Below, piece by piece: positions 53,979 to 62,642 of a stretch of DNA of 64,000 nt. Positions within the stretch are counted from its first letter, which is position 1, and each line of letters begins with the position of its first letter. The notes beneath the pieces were generated by a model, which ran no database searches, had not been told where the DNA came from, and was given only the letters and a program-made list of their open reading frames with translations. The position numbers and the translations under genes are program-made. The stretch lies in NCBI RefSeq assembly GCF_009765355.1, contig NZ_VTHK01000042.1:1-64000 (forward strand). Reading direction: 5' to 3'. The DNA is from Amycolatopsis anabasis (GTDB lineage Bacteria > Actinomycetota > Actinomycetes > Mycobacteriales > Pseudonocardiaceae).

Positions 53979-54335
53979 GTGACCCATTCCGGTGTGCCCC
54001 GGCCCGGCGTTCCGGTGCGCGGGTCGACCACGGGACGGCCGATGATGGCGGCGCTCGACCTGCTCGGGCGGCGCTGGATGCTGCGGGTCATCTGGGAGCT
54101 GCAGCAGCGGCCCGCCGGTTTCCGGGAACTGAAGCGCCGCTGTGACGACATGTCCTCCAGCGTGCTCAGCGATCGGCTGAAGGGCCTGCGCGAGGCCGGG
54201 ATCGCGGCCGCCGACACCGCCGGGGTGTACCGGCTCACCCCGCTCGGCGCCCGGCTGGTCGAGGCGTTGTGGCCGCTGTACGGCTGGGCGGAGCGGTGGG
54301 CCGAGGAGCTGAGCGGGCCCGCCGCGCCGCGGTAG
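53979..54335 (+). CDS. HxlR-family transcriptional regulator
   Basis: A 118-residue winged-helix regulator of the HxlR/MarR-like group: ALDLLGRRWMLRVIWELQQRPAGFRELKRRCDDMSSSVLSDRLKGL is diagnostic, although the usual Cys near the N-terminus that senses electrophiles is absent. The GTG at 53979 has GAGGAG 7-8 nt upstream. It may control the permease gene 28 bp downstream. Confidence 0.92.
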   Translation: MTHSGVPRPGVPVRGSTTGRPMMAALDLLGRRWMLRVIWELQQRPAGFRELKRRCDDMSSSVLSDRLKGLREAGIAAADTAGVYRLTPLGARLVEALWPLYGWAERWAEELSGPAAPR

Positions 54336-54363
54336 TGCGAGGTCCTTGCGGCAGGATTCGGGG

Positions 54364-55131
54364 GTGACCGGTACGTCGATCGCGGTCGGCCCGACGCTCG
54401 TGGTGGTGCTGGCCGCGCTCACCCTCCTCGCGGCCGCGGTGGTGTGGCTGGGCGAACTGGGTTCCGGCCGGGCGGTGCTGTTCGCCGCCGTGCGCGCGGC
54501 CGCGCAGCTGGCGGCCGTCTCGCTGGTGATCGTCGCGATCCTGCGGTCGGGCTGGTGGACCGGGGCGTTCGTGGCGTTGATGGGCACCGTCGCCGCGGTC
54601 ACCTCGGCCCGGCGCATCGGCGTGCCGCGCCGGATCGGCTGGGTCGCGCTGGCGATCGGGGCCGGGGTCGCGCCGGTACTTGCCCTGGTGCTGGCGTCCG
54701 GGGTGGTGCCGTGGCGGCCGGTCGCGGTGGTGCCGATCGCCGGGATCGTGATCGGCGGCGCGATGTCGGCGACTTCGCAGGCCGCGCGCCGGGCGCTGGA
54801 CGAACTGGCGACCCGGCACGGCGAGTTCGAGGCCGCGCTCGCGCTGGGTTTCGGCCAGCGCTTGGCCGCGTTGGAGATCTGCCGCCCTTCGGCGGGCCAG
54901 GCGCTGATCCCGCCGCTGGACCAGACCCGGACCGTCGGGCTGGTCACCCTGCCCGGCGCTTATGTAGGGGTGCTGCTGGGTGGCGCCGGCCCGGTTCAGG
55001 CCGGCGTCACCCAGGTGCTGGTGCTGATCGGTTTGCTCGCGGCGGAGGCGATCGCGGTGCTGGTGGTGGTCCAGCTGGTCGCCGCGGGCCGGATCAGCCG
55101 AGCGGCGGCTCCAGGTGGGCGGTGTCGTTGA
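54364..55131 (+). CDS. UPF0014/FetB-type ABC permease
   Basis: A 255-residue membrane protein with about seven hydrophobic segments. The family blocks are clear: AVRAAAQLAAVSLVI, PIAGIVIGGAMSATSQAARRALDEL, and EICRPSAGQALIPPLDQTRTVGLVTLPGAYVGVLLGG. In E. coli FetB works with the ATPase FetA in iron export. No fetA is next to it. The end overlaps the convergent phosphatase gene by 38 bp. Confidence 0.9.
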   Translation: MTGTSIAVGPTLVVVLAALTLLAAAVVWLGELGSGRAVLFAAVRAAAQLAAVSLVIVAILRSGWWTGAFVALMGTVAAVTSARRIGVPRRIGWVALAIGAGVAPVLALVLASGVVPWRPVAVVPIAGIVIGGAMSATSQAARRALDELATRHGEFEAALALGFGQRLAALEICRPSAGQALIPPLDQTRTVGLVTLPGAYVGVLLGGAGPVQAGVTQVLVLIGLLAAEAIAVLVVVQLVAAGRISRAAAPGGRCR

Positions 55132-55780
55132 ACCGGCGGATCAGCCATTCGTCGCCGGTCACCACGAGATGCGAGATCGACCCGTTGTCCGCGCCGAGGA
55201 AGGCGAACGGCCGGGATCCGCTCGCCTGCGCGAGGAGTTCGCCGATCACGCCGCCGTGGGTGAACACCGCGACGCGCTGATCGGGATGCGCGGCGGCGAT
55301 GCGGCCGATGGCCTCGCGGAGCCGGGTCGCGAAGGATTCCGCGGATTCGGCGCCGGGGATGGCGTCCCAGCGTTGTTCGCGCCACATCCGCTGGGCGATC
55401 GGATGGTTCTCGGCGACGTTCTTGCGGAACAGCCCGCCTCCTTCCCAATCGCCGAGGTGGACCTCGCGGAGGCCCGGTTCGACGTGCGGGGTGAGCCCGA
55501 GCGCCTCGGCCAGGGGCGCCGCGGTCTGGACGGTCCGCCGCAGGGTGGTGACGTACAGGGCGTCGATGCGCTCGCCGGCGAGCCGCTTGCCCACCCGGTC
55601 GGCGTGTTCCCGGCCCTCCGGGGCCAGTTCGGGATCGGCCTGCCCCTCGACCAGCGGGAACGGTGCGCTCACTCGCGCCGGTGCCGATTCGCCGTGCCGG
55701 ACCAGGAAGATCTCGGTGGCTCCGGGGGGCGGCTGGAAGCGGTACTGCCGGTACTCGGTCTCGTTTTCGGGAGTAGTCAC
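55094..55780 (-). CDS. Histidine phosphatase (phosphoglycerate mutase-like)
   Basis: A 228-residue histidine phosphatase. The phospho-His motif is IFLVRHGESAPAR (RHGE), the second catalytic His is in VFTHGGVIGELL, and LRRTVQTAAPLAEALG and EVHLGDWEGG complete the fold. The substrate is unknown. The GTG at 55780 is chosen because TAACCT, a -10-like box, ends 7 nt before it on the minus strand and no ribosome binding site exists; a longer open frame upstream is antisense to the next gene. Confidence 0.9.
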   Translation of the reverse strand: MTTPENETEYRQYRFQPPPGATEIFLVRHGESAPARVSAPFPLVEGQADPELAPEGREHADRVGKRLAGERIDALYVTTLRRTVQTAAPLAEALGLTPHVEPGLREVHLGDWEGGGLFRKNVAENHPIAQRMWREQRWDAIPGAESAESFATRLREAIGRIAAAHPDQRVAVFTHGGVIGELLAQASGSRPFAFLGADNGSISHLVVTGDEWLIRRFNDTAHLEPPLG

Positions 55781-55825
55781 GTTCGGCAGGTTACGGGGAG
55801 ACCTTGCCCGGCGATTAATTCTACA

Positions 55826-55831
55826 TACAAT
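55826..55831 (+). promoter_or_regulatory. -10 box of the ICMT-like gene, leaderless
   Basis: TACAAT ends 6 nt before the ATG at 55838, and TTGCCC (55804-55809) stands 16 bp upstream. This is one of the clearest leaderless promoters in the window. Confidence 0.55.
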
Positions 55832-55837
55832 GAATTT

Positions 55838-56338
55838 ATGCTCTGGCGACAGTTGCGGGCGATCCTGATCGCCCCCTTCACAGTGACCCTGATCGTTCCC
55901 ACGCTGATCCTGGTGTTCGGCCCGGCGCTGCCGGACGGTGTTCCGGCCGGTTGGCGGGCCGTCGCGGTGCTCGCCGGGCTGGCCTCGGCCGGGCTCGGGC
56001 TGTGGCTGATCGTGTGGACGATCGGCCTGTTCGTCCGGGTCGGCGAGGGCACGCTCGCGCCCTTCGATCCGCCGCGCCACCTGGTGGTGCGCGGGCCGTA
56101 CCGGCACGTCCGGAACCCGATGATCAGCGGCGTGCTCTTCGTGCTGCTGGGGGAGGCGGCCGGACTGCTCTCGGTTCCGCTGCTGATCTGGTTCGCGGCG
56201 TTCTGCGCCCTGAACTTCACCTACATCCCGCTGCTGGAGGAACCGGGTCTGGTGCGGCGATTCGGGGACGACTACGTCGAGTACCGCCGGCACGTGCCCC
56301 GCTGGGTGCCGCGCGTTTCGGGCTGGCCCGCCGAGTGA
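55838..56338 (+). CDS. Isoprenylcysteine carboxyl methyltransferase-like membrane protein
   Basis: A 166-residue membrane protein with about four hydrophobic segments. The C-terminal RGPYRHVRNPMISGVLFVLLGE and EEPGLVRRFGDDYVEYRRHVPRWVP are the SAM-binding and catalytic region of the ICMT/NnrU-like methyltransferase family. Bacterial members methylate small or lipid substrates; the target here is unknown. It is divergent from the phosphatase gene. Confidence 0.87.
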   Translation: MLWRQLRAILIAPFTVTLIVPTLILVFGPALPDGVPAGWRAVAVLAGLASAGLGLWLIVWTIGLFVRVGEGTLAPFDPPRHLVVRGPYRHVRNPMISGVLFVLLGEAAGLLSVPLLIWFAAFCALNFTYIPLLEEPGLVRRFGDDYVEYRRHVPRWVPRVSGWPAE

Positions 56339-56504
56339 CCGGCGCGTAAATCGCGATTCGGGTCCCTGAAAAGCACTATGTGTGCACGTGCGGCTTCATC
56401 CGATCGTGGGTGAGTTCATTCGGCTGGAGGTTGTAGCGGCGCGCCGCCGAATGCCAACGTCGAAAGGCCCGAGCGAGCCGACTCAGCAGGGGGTAGGCGC
56501 ATTC

Positions 56505-58709
56505 ATGCAGCCCTTCACGTTGCCCGATTTCTACCTGCCGCATCCGGCCCGGCTCAATCCGCACGTGACCCGGTCCCGCGAACACAGCATGGCGTGGGCC
56601 GGGGAAATGGGCATGCTCGATTCGCCGAAACCCGATGGCGGCGTGGTGTGGGACGAAGCGGCGCTGGCCAGGATGGATTACGCGCTGATGTGCGGGTACA
56701 CCCATCCGGAATGCGACGGCCGCATGCTGGATTTGATCACCGACTGGTACGTCTGGGTGTTTTTCTTCGACGATCATTTTCTGGAGCACTACAAGCACTC
56801 ACGTGATCGCGGCGGGGCGAAGGCGTATCTCGACCATCTCGAGCTGTTCATGACCATGGACGGCGAGACCCCGCCGGAACCGGCGAATCCAGCCGAAGCG
56901 GGGTTGCGGAATCTGTGGGAACGCACGGTTCCGGCGATGTCCCTGGACTGGCGGCGGCGCTTCATCACCAGCACGCACAATCTGATGGTCGAGTCGATGT
57001 GGGAACTCGACAACATCAGCCGGGGCCGGATCGCCAACCCGATCGAGTACCTGCAGATGCGGCGCCGGGTCGGCGGCGCGCCGTGGTCGGCGAACCTCGT
57101 CGAATTCGCCGCGCGTGCGGAGATCCCCGCGGCACTGGCCGCGACCCGGCCGCTGAAGGTGCTGACCGACACGTTCTCGGACAGCGTCCACCTGCGCAAC
57201 GACCTCTTCTCCTACCAGCGCGAGGTCCGGGAGGAAGGCGAGAACGCCAACGCGGTGCTGGTGTTCGAGCGGTTCTTCGACTGCTCGACCCAGGAGGCCG
57301 CCGACCTCACCAACGAACTGCTGACCTCCCGCCTGCAACAGTTCGAGACCACCGCGCTGGCCGAGGTGCCCGTCCTGCTGGCCGAGCACGCGGCGACCCC
57401 GGACGAGCAGGCCAGGGTCACCGCCTACGCCAAGGGGCTGCAGGACTGGCAGGCCGGGGGGCACGAGTGGCACCTGCGGTCGAGCCGGTACATGAACGAG
57501 GGCGCGGCGGAATCCGTGGGCACCGCGGCGAGCGTGCCGGGACTGAGCCGGTTGCGGCCCGGGCTGTATCGCCGGACCCGCCAGCATGCCCACGTCCCGT
57601 TCCGGGCGGTCGGCCACCTGCCGGTGCCGCCGCTGTATCTGCCGTACGCGTTCCGCACGAGCCCCCACCTGGCGGACGCCCGGGAATACGTGATCGGCTG
57701 GGCCCGCCGGATGGGCTTCTTCGACCCGGTGCCGGGGGCGGCCGGCGGGGTCTGGGACGAGCGGCGGATGCGCGGCATCGACCTGCCGCACTGCGCGGCG
57801 ATGATCCACGCCGACGCGAGCCTCGAGGAGCTCTACCTGTCGTCGGACTGGCTGGCCTGGGGAACCTACGGGGACGACTACTACCCGCTGGTGTTCGGCA
57901 TGAGCCGGGACGTTCCGGCGGCGCGGCTGCAGACCGAACGGCTGTCCGCGTTCATGCCGCTCGACGCCGGGGCGACCCCGGAACCGGCGAACCCGCTCGA
58001 GCGCGGGCTCGCGGATCTGTGGCGTCGTACCGCGGCGCCGATGGCGGCGCCCGCGCGCCGGGAGTTCCGCACCGCGGTGTCGGACATGCTGGCCAGCTGG
58101 GTGTGGGAACTGGAGAACCAGGCGCAGAACCGCATTCCCGATCCGATGGACTACGTGGAGATGCGGCGCAAGACGTTCGGCTCGGAGATGACCGTGAGCC
58201 TGGCCCGGCTCGCGCACTGGGACCAGATCCCGCCGGAGATCTACCAGACGCGGACCATGCGCGAACTGGACACCGCGGCGCAGGACTACGCCTGCTTCAC
58301 CAACGATCTGCACTCCTACCAGAAGGAGATCGAGTTCGAGGGCGAAGTCCACAACATGGTCCTGGTGTGCGAGAACTTCCTGAACGTGGACCGGTGGCAG
58401 GCCGCGGGCATCGTGGCCGATCTGATGGCGGCGCGGATGCGCCAGTTCGAGCACATCCTCGCCCACGACCTGCCGAGGCTGTTCGACGAGTTCAACCTGG
58501 ACGAGCCGGCCCGGGAAGTCCTGCTCCGCCACGCCGACGGGCTCAAGGACTGGATGTCGGGAATCATGGAATGGCACCGGAAATGCGTGCGGTACACCGA
58601 GCCCGAACTGCGCCGCAACGCTTCCCCCGGTGCGTCGGCGACCTCCGCGTTCCTGCCCTCGGGACTGGGCACGTCGGCCGTGCGGTTCACCAGGCTGGTA
58701 GGCCCCTGA
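56505..58709 (+). CDS. Geosmin synthase (germacradienol/geosmin bifunctional terpene synthase)
   Basis: A 734-residue two-domain terpene synthase, close to the usual ~726. The N-terminal domain has the metal motif DDHFLE (89-94) and NDLFSYQREVREEGE; it turns farnesyl diphosphate into germacradienol. The C-terminal domain begins near residue 375 with PLYLPYAFRTSPHLADAREYV and carries DDYYP and NDLHSYQKEIEFEGE; it makes geosmin from germacradienol. The ATG at 56505 gives the family N-terminus MQPFTLPDFYLPHPARLNPH. The linker is short. The stop abuts the convergent VOC gene with no gap. Confidence 0.96.
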   Translation: MQPFTLPDFYLPHPARLNPHVTRSREHSMAWAGEMGMLDSPKPDGGVVWDEAALARMDYALMCGYTHPECDGRMLDLITDWYVWVFFFDDHFLEHYKHSRDRGGAKAYLDHLELFMTMDGETPPEPANPAEAGLRNLWERTVPAMSLDWRRRFITSTHNLMVESMWELDNISRGRIANPIEYLQMRRRVGGAPWSANLVEFAARAEIPAALAATRPLKVLTDTFSDSVHLRNDLFSYQREVREEGENANAVLVFERFFDCSTQEAADLTNELLTSRLQQFETTALAEVPVLLAEHAATPDEQARVTAYAKGLQDWQAGGHEWHLRSSRYMNEGAAESVGTAASVPGLSRLRPGLYRRTRQHAHVPFRAVGHLPVPPLYLPYAFRTSPHLADAREYVIGWARRMGFFDPVPGAAGGVWDERRMRGIDLPHCAAMIHADASLEELYLSSDWLAWGTYGDDYYPLVFGMSRDVPAARLQTERLSAFMPLDAGATPEPANPLERGLADLWRRTAAPMAAPARREFRTAVSDMLASWVWELENQAQNRIPDPMDYVEMRRKTFGSEMTVSLARLAHWDQIPPEIYQTRTMRELDTAAQDYACFTNDLHSYQKEIEFEGEVHNMVLVCENFLNVDRWQAAGIVADLMAARMRQFEHILAHDLPRLFDEFNLDEPAREVLLRHADGLKDWMSGIMEWHRKCVRYTEPELRRNASPGASATSAFLPSGLGTSAVRFTRLVGP

Positions 58710-59063
58710 TCATCCGCGGTGCGTCAGGATGTTGATCACGTTGCCGTCCGGGTCGCGGACGAAGAACCGCCGGACGCCCCACGGTTCCTCGGTGAGTTCG
58801 TGCACGATCTCGGCACCGGCGGCGCGAGCGGCCCGGTAGCTCGCGTCCACGTCGTCGACCTGGATGGAGGCGACCGGGACGACGGGGCCGGTGGCGTCGT
58901 GGGTCATCAGGCTCAGCTGCACCTCGGGGCGCTCAGGATCGGCCAGGGTCACGATCCACCCGTGATCCATCACCACCTCGAGCCCGAGCACCCGGGTGTA
59001 GAAATCCTTCGCTTCCGCCGGTGACTCGCACTTGAGGTCGGGGACCACCCTGCTGACTGCCAT
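58710..59063 (-). CDS. VOC-family protein, second copy
   Basis: A 117-residue VOC protein: SRVVPDLKCESPAEAKDFYTRVLGLEVVMDHGWIVTLA at the start and EEPWGVRRFFVRDPDGNVINILTH at the end. The His/Glu metal positions are only partly conserved, so it may bind rather than convert its ligand. Its stop is adjacent to the geosmin synthase stop. It is unrelated in sequence detail to the VOC gene at 29.3 kb. Confidence 0.87.
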   Translation of the reverse strand: MAVSRVVPDLKCESPAEAKDFYTRVLGLEVVMDHGWIVTLADPERPEVQLSLMTHDATGPVVPVASIQVDDVDASYRAARAAGAEIVHELTEEPWGVRRFFVRDPDGNVINILTHRG

Positions 59064-59075
59064 GCGTCGATCAAA

Positions 59076-59552
59076 TCAGACCGGTTCGCCCGGCGCCGCG
59101 GTCGCTTCCCGCACGCCGCGGACCGCCAGGCGGTCGGCGCGCTCGTTGTCCGGATTGCCCGCGTGTCCCTTGACCCAGAGCCATTCCACCTGGTGCCGGC
59201 CGATGGCGGCGTCCAGGCGCCGCCAGAGATCGGCGTTCTTGACCGGCTCCCGGGTGCTGGTCCGCCAGCCGTTCGCCTTCCACCGGGGCAGCCACGACAT
59301 GACGCCGTTCCGCACGTAGGTGCTGTCGGTGTAGAGGCGCACCACCGAGGAACGTTTGAGGGATTCCAGCGCCATGATGGGGGCGGTCAGTTCCATCCGG
59401 TTGTTGGTCGTGGTGGCCGCTTCGCCGCCGTACAGCTCCTTCTCGTGGCGCCCGTAGCGCAGGACGGCGCCCCAGCCGCCGGGCCCCGGGTTGCCGCTGC
59501 ACGCGCCGTCCGTGTAGATCTCCACGGCCGGTTCGGAATCCTGGTCCACCAC
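59076..59552 (-). CDS. rnhA: Ribonuclease HI
   Basis: A 158-residue RNase HI, which cuts RNA in RNA-DNA hybrids. The catalytic D-E-D-D set is present: EIYTDGACSGNPGPGGW, NNRMELTAPI, LYTDSTYVRNG and GHAGNPDNERADRLA. GTG codons at 59552 and 59549 both fit; TAGGGT, -10-like, ends 8 nt before 59552 on the minus strand. It follows the VOC gene in reverse order on the same strand, 12 bp apart. Confidence 0.95.
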   Translation of the reverse strand: MVDQDSEPAVEIYTDGACSGNPGPGGWGAVLRYGRHEKELYGGEAATTTNNRMELTAPIMALESLKRSSVVRLYTDSTYVRNGVMSWLPRWKANGWRTSTREPVKNADLWRRLDAAIGRHQVEWLWVKGHAGNPDNERADRLAVRGVREATAAPGEPV

Positions 59553-59648
59553 GATCGGTGACCCTAGCGGCCCCCGGCCCGCCCACCCGGGCGAGGTCCC
59601 GCCGGTCCACTGTGGAGGTGACCGGTCGACACCGGGCCCACCGGGCAC

Positions 59649-59654
59649 TAGATT
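59649..59654 (+). promoter_or_regulatory. -10 box of the Ddn-like gene, leaderless
   Basis: TAGATT ends 6 nt before the ATG at 59661; TCGACA at 59626-59631 stands 17 bp upstream as a good -35 box. No ribosome binding site. Confidence 0.55.
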
Positions 59655-59660
59655 CCGTGC

Positions 59661-60092
59661 ATGCCGAGCGATTTCGCTTTGAAGACCATGAACGCGATCC
59701 ACCGCGTCCTGCTCAAGGTCACCGGCGGCCGGGTGGGGTGGACCGTCGCGAAGATGCCGGTTCTTCAGCTCACCACCACGGGCCGCAAATCCGGCCGTCC
59801 CCGCTCGGTGATGCTCACCTCGCCGCTGCGGGACGGGAACGCGATCGTCGTCGTGGCCTCGCGCGGTGGCGACGACCAGCACCCCGCGTGGTTCCTCAAC
59901 CTCCGCGACCAACCCGAGGTCGAGGTGGCCCTGGAGGGGAAGCCGCCGGAGCCGATGCGGGCCCGGGTCGCGACACCCGAGGAGCGGGAACGCCTGTGGC
60001 CGCAGATCACCGCCGACTACCGGAACTACGCCGAGTACCAGACCAAGACCGACCGGGAGATCCCGCTCGTCCTGCTCGATCCGGTCGAGTGA
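59661..60092 (+). CDS. F420-dependent (Ddn/FDOR-B type) oxidoreductase
   Basis: A 143-residue protein of the deazaflavin-dependent nitroreductase family. The block MPVLQLTTTGRKSGRPRSVMLTSPLRDGN and the segment ASRGGDDQHPAWFLNLRDQPEVEV are the cofactor-binding hallmarks. Family members reduce quinones or activated C=C bonds with F420H2. Its presence implies that the organism makes F420. It converges with the TetR gene, 3 bp apart. Confidence 0.93.
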   Translation: MPSDFALKTMNAIHRVLLKVTGGRVGWTVAKMPVLQLTTTGRKSGRPRSVMLTSPLRDGNAIVVVASRGGDDQHPAWFLNLRDQPEVEVALEGKPPEPMRARVATPEERERLWPQITADYRNYAEYQTKTDREIPLVLLDPVE

Positions 60093-60095
60093 CCG

Positions 60096-60737
60096 CTACG
60101 GCTTGAGCACGAGGTGCTCGAGCAGGTACTGGGCGCCGAGGACCTGGCCGACCTCGGCGGTGTGGTCGATGATCCGCTCGGCGTCGGTGTCGATGATGCC
60201 CGCGTGCCAGGCGGTGATGAGTTCGACGAACCCGCCGATGCCGATGAGGGTGCTCATCCGCAGGGCGTTCTCGTCGAGGTCGGGCTTCAGGTACGGGCGG
60301 CCCGCCTGGATGAGCAGGTCGGTGGCCGTTTGCAGGGTGTCGCGGCGGCGTTCTTCGAGCACCGCGCTGCCCGCGTGCTCGCCGAAGAGGATCCGGGCCC
60401 GCCGCGGGTCGCCTTCGACGTGGTGGACGAACGCGGCGATCGCCGCGCGTAGCTGCGTGATCGGGTGCTGGTCGAACTTGTCCGAGATCGCGGCCAGCAG
60501 CAGGTCGAGCGTTTCGTCGCGGACCTGGTCCCAGACCGCCACGAGCAGTGCGTCGCGGTCGGGAAAGCTCTCGTAGAAGTAGCGGTCGATCAGCCCGGCG
60601 CGGGCGCAGACGCCGCGCATGGTGACCGCCGCCCAGCCCTGCTCGCCCCAGATCTGCAAGGCGGCGTCGACCAGTTGACGCCGGCGTTCGGCCTGGCGTT
60701 GCTCGGCGCTGCGGCCGCCGTAGGTCCTGGTTCGCAC
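60096..60737 (-). CDS. TetR-family regulator divergent from the lipid-type oxygenase operon
   Basis: A 213-residue TetR repressor with the HTH VTMRGVCARAGLIDRYFYESFPDRDALL in the N-terminus and an all-helical ligand domain. The GTG at 60737 is chosen from the family start RTRTYGGRSAEQR; a frame from 60791 would overlap the opposite gene. It lies 45 bp from the divergent hydrolase gene whose promoter must overlap, so it probably represses that operon. Confidence 0.92.
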   Translation of the reverse strand: MRTRTYGGRSAEQRQAERRRQLVDAALQIWGEQGWAAVTMRGVCARAGLIDRYFYESFPDRDALLVAVWDQVRDETLDLLLAAISDKFDQHPITQLRAAIAAFVHHVEGDPRRARILFGEHAGSAVLEERRRDTLQTATDLLIQAGRPYLKPDLDENALRMSTLIGIGGFVELITAWHAGIIDTDAERIIDHTAEVGQVLGAQYLLEHLVLKP

Positions 60738-60746
60738 GGGTCCATC

Positions 60747-60776
60747 TTGACAACCGGTGCGCGATGACCACAATCT
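60747..60776 (+). promoter_or_regulatory. Promoter of the hydrolase-SDR-diiron-monooxygenase operon
   Basis: TTGACA (60747-60752), 18 bp, CAATCT (60771-60776), then 6 nt to the ATG at 60783. It would give a leaderless transcript. The whole promoter lies in the 45-bp gap shared with the TetR gene. Confidence 0.5.
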
Positions 60777-60782
60777 GACGGC

Positions 60783-61805
60783 ATGCGCCATCAGAGATGG
60801 CAGGTGCCATCAGATAGTCGGGCGGCGTCGCCCGGCCTGCCGCGGGCGTCCCGGCGGGCGCGAGCGCTGTCGCGGATCACCGCGGCGACCCTGCGGCCGC
60901 TCACGGCCGTCATCCCGCCCTCGGGCCACGGGGTTTGGCTGTCCCGCCGGATCGTCGCCGGTTCGCTGGCGATCTTCGGACCGGTCGTGCCGGGGACCGC
61001 GGTGCGCCGGGCCGAGGCGACCGCGCCCGGCGGGCAGCGGGTTCGCGGTGAATGGGTCCGCGGGCCCGGCGTGGGCGCGGCCGACGCGGTGATCCTGTAC
61101 GTGCACGGCAGCGGGTACGCGGTCTGCTCGGCCCGCACCCATCGCGGCCTGACCTCGCGGTTGTCGGCGCGGACCGGTGTTCCGGTGTTCGCCTGCGACT
61201 ACCGGCTCGCGCCGCGGCACCGGTTTCCCGCCGCCGCGGACGACGTGCGGGCCGCTTACGACTGGCTGCTCGAACGGGGTTACGCGCCGGACCGGGTCGT
61301 GCTCGCCGGGGATTCGGCCGGTGGGCACCTGGCCGTCGACCTGACCCTTGAGCTGATCCGGGCCGGGCGGGTCGTCCCGGCGGCCGTGGTGATGTTCTCG
61401 CCCCTGGCCGACGTCACCTTCGAACTGGCCCGTGCCCGGGAGCGAGTCAGGCGGGACCCGATGATCTCCGCCGCTCGCGCGCGCAGGCTGGTCGAGCTGT
61501 ACACCCGGGACGCCGAGGCGGGCCATCCGCGCCTGGCGTTCACCTTCGGCGACGCGCGGGGGTTCCCGCCGACCCTGATCCAGGCCGGTGGTGCGGAGAT
61601 GCTCGCCGCCGACGCCGACCACCTCGCCCGGTCGCTGCGCGCGGCCGGGGCCCGCTGCGCACTCGAGGTGTGGCCCGGCCAGATGCACGTCTTCCAGGCG
61701 CTGCCGGTGCTGATCCCGGAAGCCGCGCCCGCGCTCGACCGGGCCGCCGGATTCATCCGGACCGAACTGCGGTCCGGCGTCGCTCCAGCGAAGGAGGTCT
61801 CATGA
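60783..61805 (+). CDS. Alpha/beta hydrolase, HSL (LipR/LipN-like) esterase
   Basis: A 340-residue esterase of the hormone-sensitive-lipase family. The oxyanion motif is YVHGSGYAVCSA, the nucleophile is in LAGDSAGGHLA and the His in GQMHVFQALP. It should hydrolyse short or medium acyl esters. It resembles LipR-type enzymes of the mycobacterial mymA locus. Its stop overlaps the SDR start (ATGA). Confidence 0.9.
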   Translation: MRHQRWQVPSDSRAASPGLPRASRRARALSRITAATLRPLTAVIPPSGHGVWLSRRIVAGSLAIFGPVVPGTAVRRAEATAPGGQRVRGEWVRGPGVGAADAVILYVHGSGYAVCSARTHRGLTSRLSARTGVPVFACDYRLAPRHRFPAAADDVRAAYDWLLERGYAPDRVVLAGDSAGGHLAVDLTLELIRAGRVVPAAVVMFSPLADVTFELARARERVRRDPMISAARARRLVELYTRDAEAGHPRLAFTFGDARGFPPTLIQAGGAEMLAADADHLARSLRAAGARCALEVWPGQMHVFQALPVLIPEAAPALDRAAGFIRTELRSGVAPAKEVS

Positions 61806-62629
61806 CACGCCGGACCCAGGGGGCGCGGGCGGTGGTGACCGGTGCGGGCAGCGGGATCGGCCGCGCGTTCGCCCTCGAGCTCGCCCGGCGCGGCGGCCGG
61901 GTCGTCTGCGCCGACCTCGATCTGGCCACCGCGAAGGAAACCGCCGCCCGGATCGAGGCCATGGGCGGGGAAGCGCTCGCCGTCGCGTGCGATGTCTCGG
62001 TGGAGGCGCAGGTGTGGGACCTGTCCGAGGCCGCCGAGCGGTGGCTCGGCGGCCCGGCCGGCCTGATCGTCAACAACGCGGGCATCGGCGCGGGCGGCCA
62101 GGTGATCGGCGAGACCCCGTTGCCGGATTGGCGCCGCACGCTCGGGGTGAACCTGTGGGGCGTCGTGCACGGCTGCCACGTGTTCACCCCGTGGCTGCGC
62201 GCCGCCGGGCGCGGCGGGATCATCAACGTCGCCTCCGCGGCCGCGTTCGCCGCGGCGCCCCGGATGGCCGCCTACAACGCGAGCAAGGCGGCGGTGCTGG
62301 CGATTTCGGAAACCCTGGCGGCGGAGCTGAGCGGCACCGGGGTCGCGGTGACCGTGCTGTGCCCGACCTTCGTCAAGACGAACATCATCGGCAACGAGCT
62401 GATCGACGCCGCCGCTTCGCGCGCCGCGGACAAGTTGATGCGCCTGACCGGCACCACCCCCGAACGCATCGCCCGCATCACCCTGGACGCGCACGACCGC
62501 GGCCGCCTGTACGTCGTGCCCAGGCTGGACGCGCAGCTGCTCTGGCGCGCCAAACGCCTGCTTCCGGCCGTGCACACCCGCGCGGCCGGGCTGCTCGGCC
62601 GATTCGCGCCGTTCCCGCAAGGACAGTGA
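61802..62629 (+). CDS. Short-chain dehydrogenase/reductase
   Basis: A 275-residue SDR. It has the NAD(P) motif TGAGSGIGRA, NNAG, the catalytic Ser in VASAAAF and the YNASK motif. The Asp after the second strand (CADLDL) favours NAD(H). It is coupled to the hydrolase by ATGA overlap. It is likely to oxidise or reduce an alcohol or ketone in the same pathway. Confidence 0.93.
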   Translation: MTRRTQGARAVVTGAGSGIGRAFALELARRGGRVVCADLDLATAKETAARIEAMGGEALAVACDVSVEAQVWDLSEAAERWLGGPAGLIVNNAGIGAGGQVIGETPLPDWRRTLGVNLWGVVHGCHVFTPWLRAAGRGGIINVASAAAFAAAPRMAAYNASKAAVLAISETLAAELSGTGVAVTVLCPTFVKTNIIGNELIDAAASRAADKLMRLTGTTPERIARITLDAHDRGRLYVVPRLDAQLLWRAKRLLPAVHTRAAGLLGRFAPFPQGQ

Positions 62630-62642
62630 GAGGAGCCTCGCC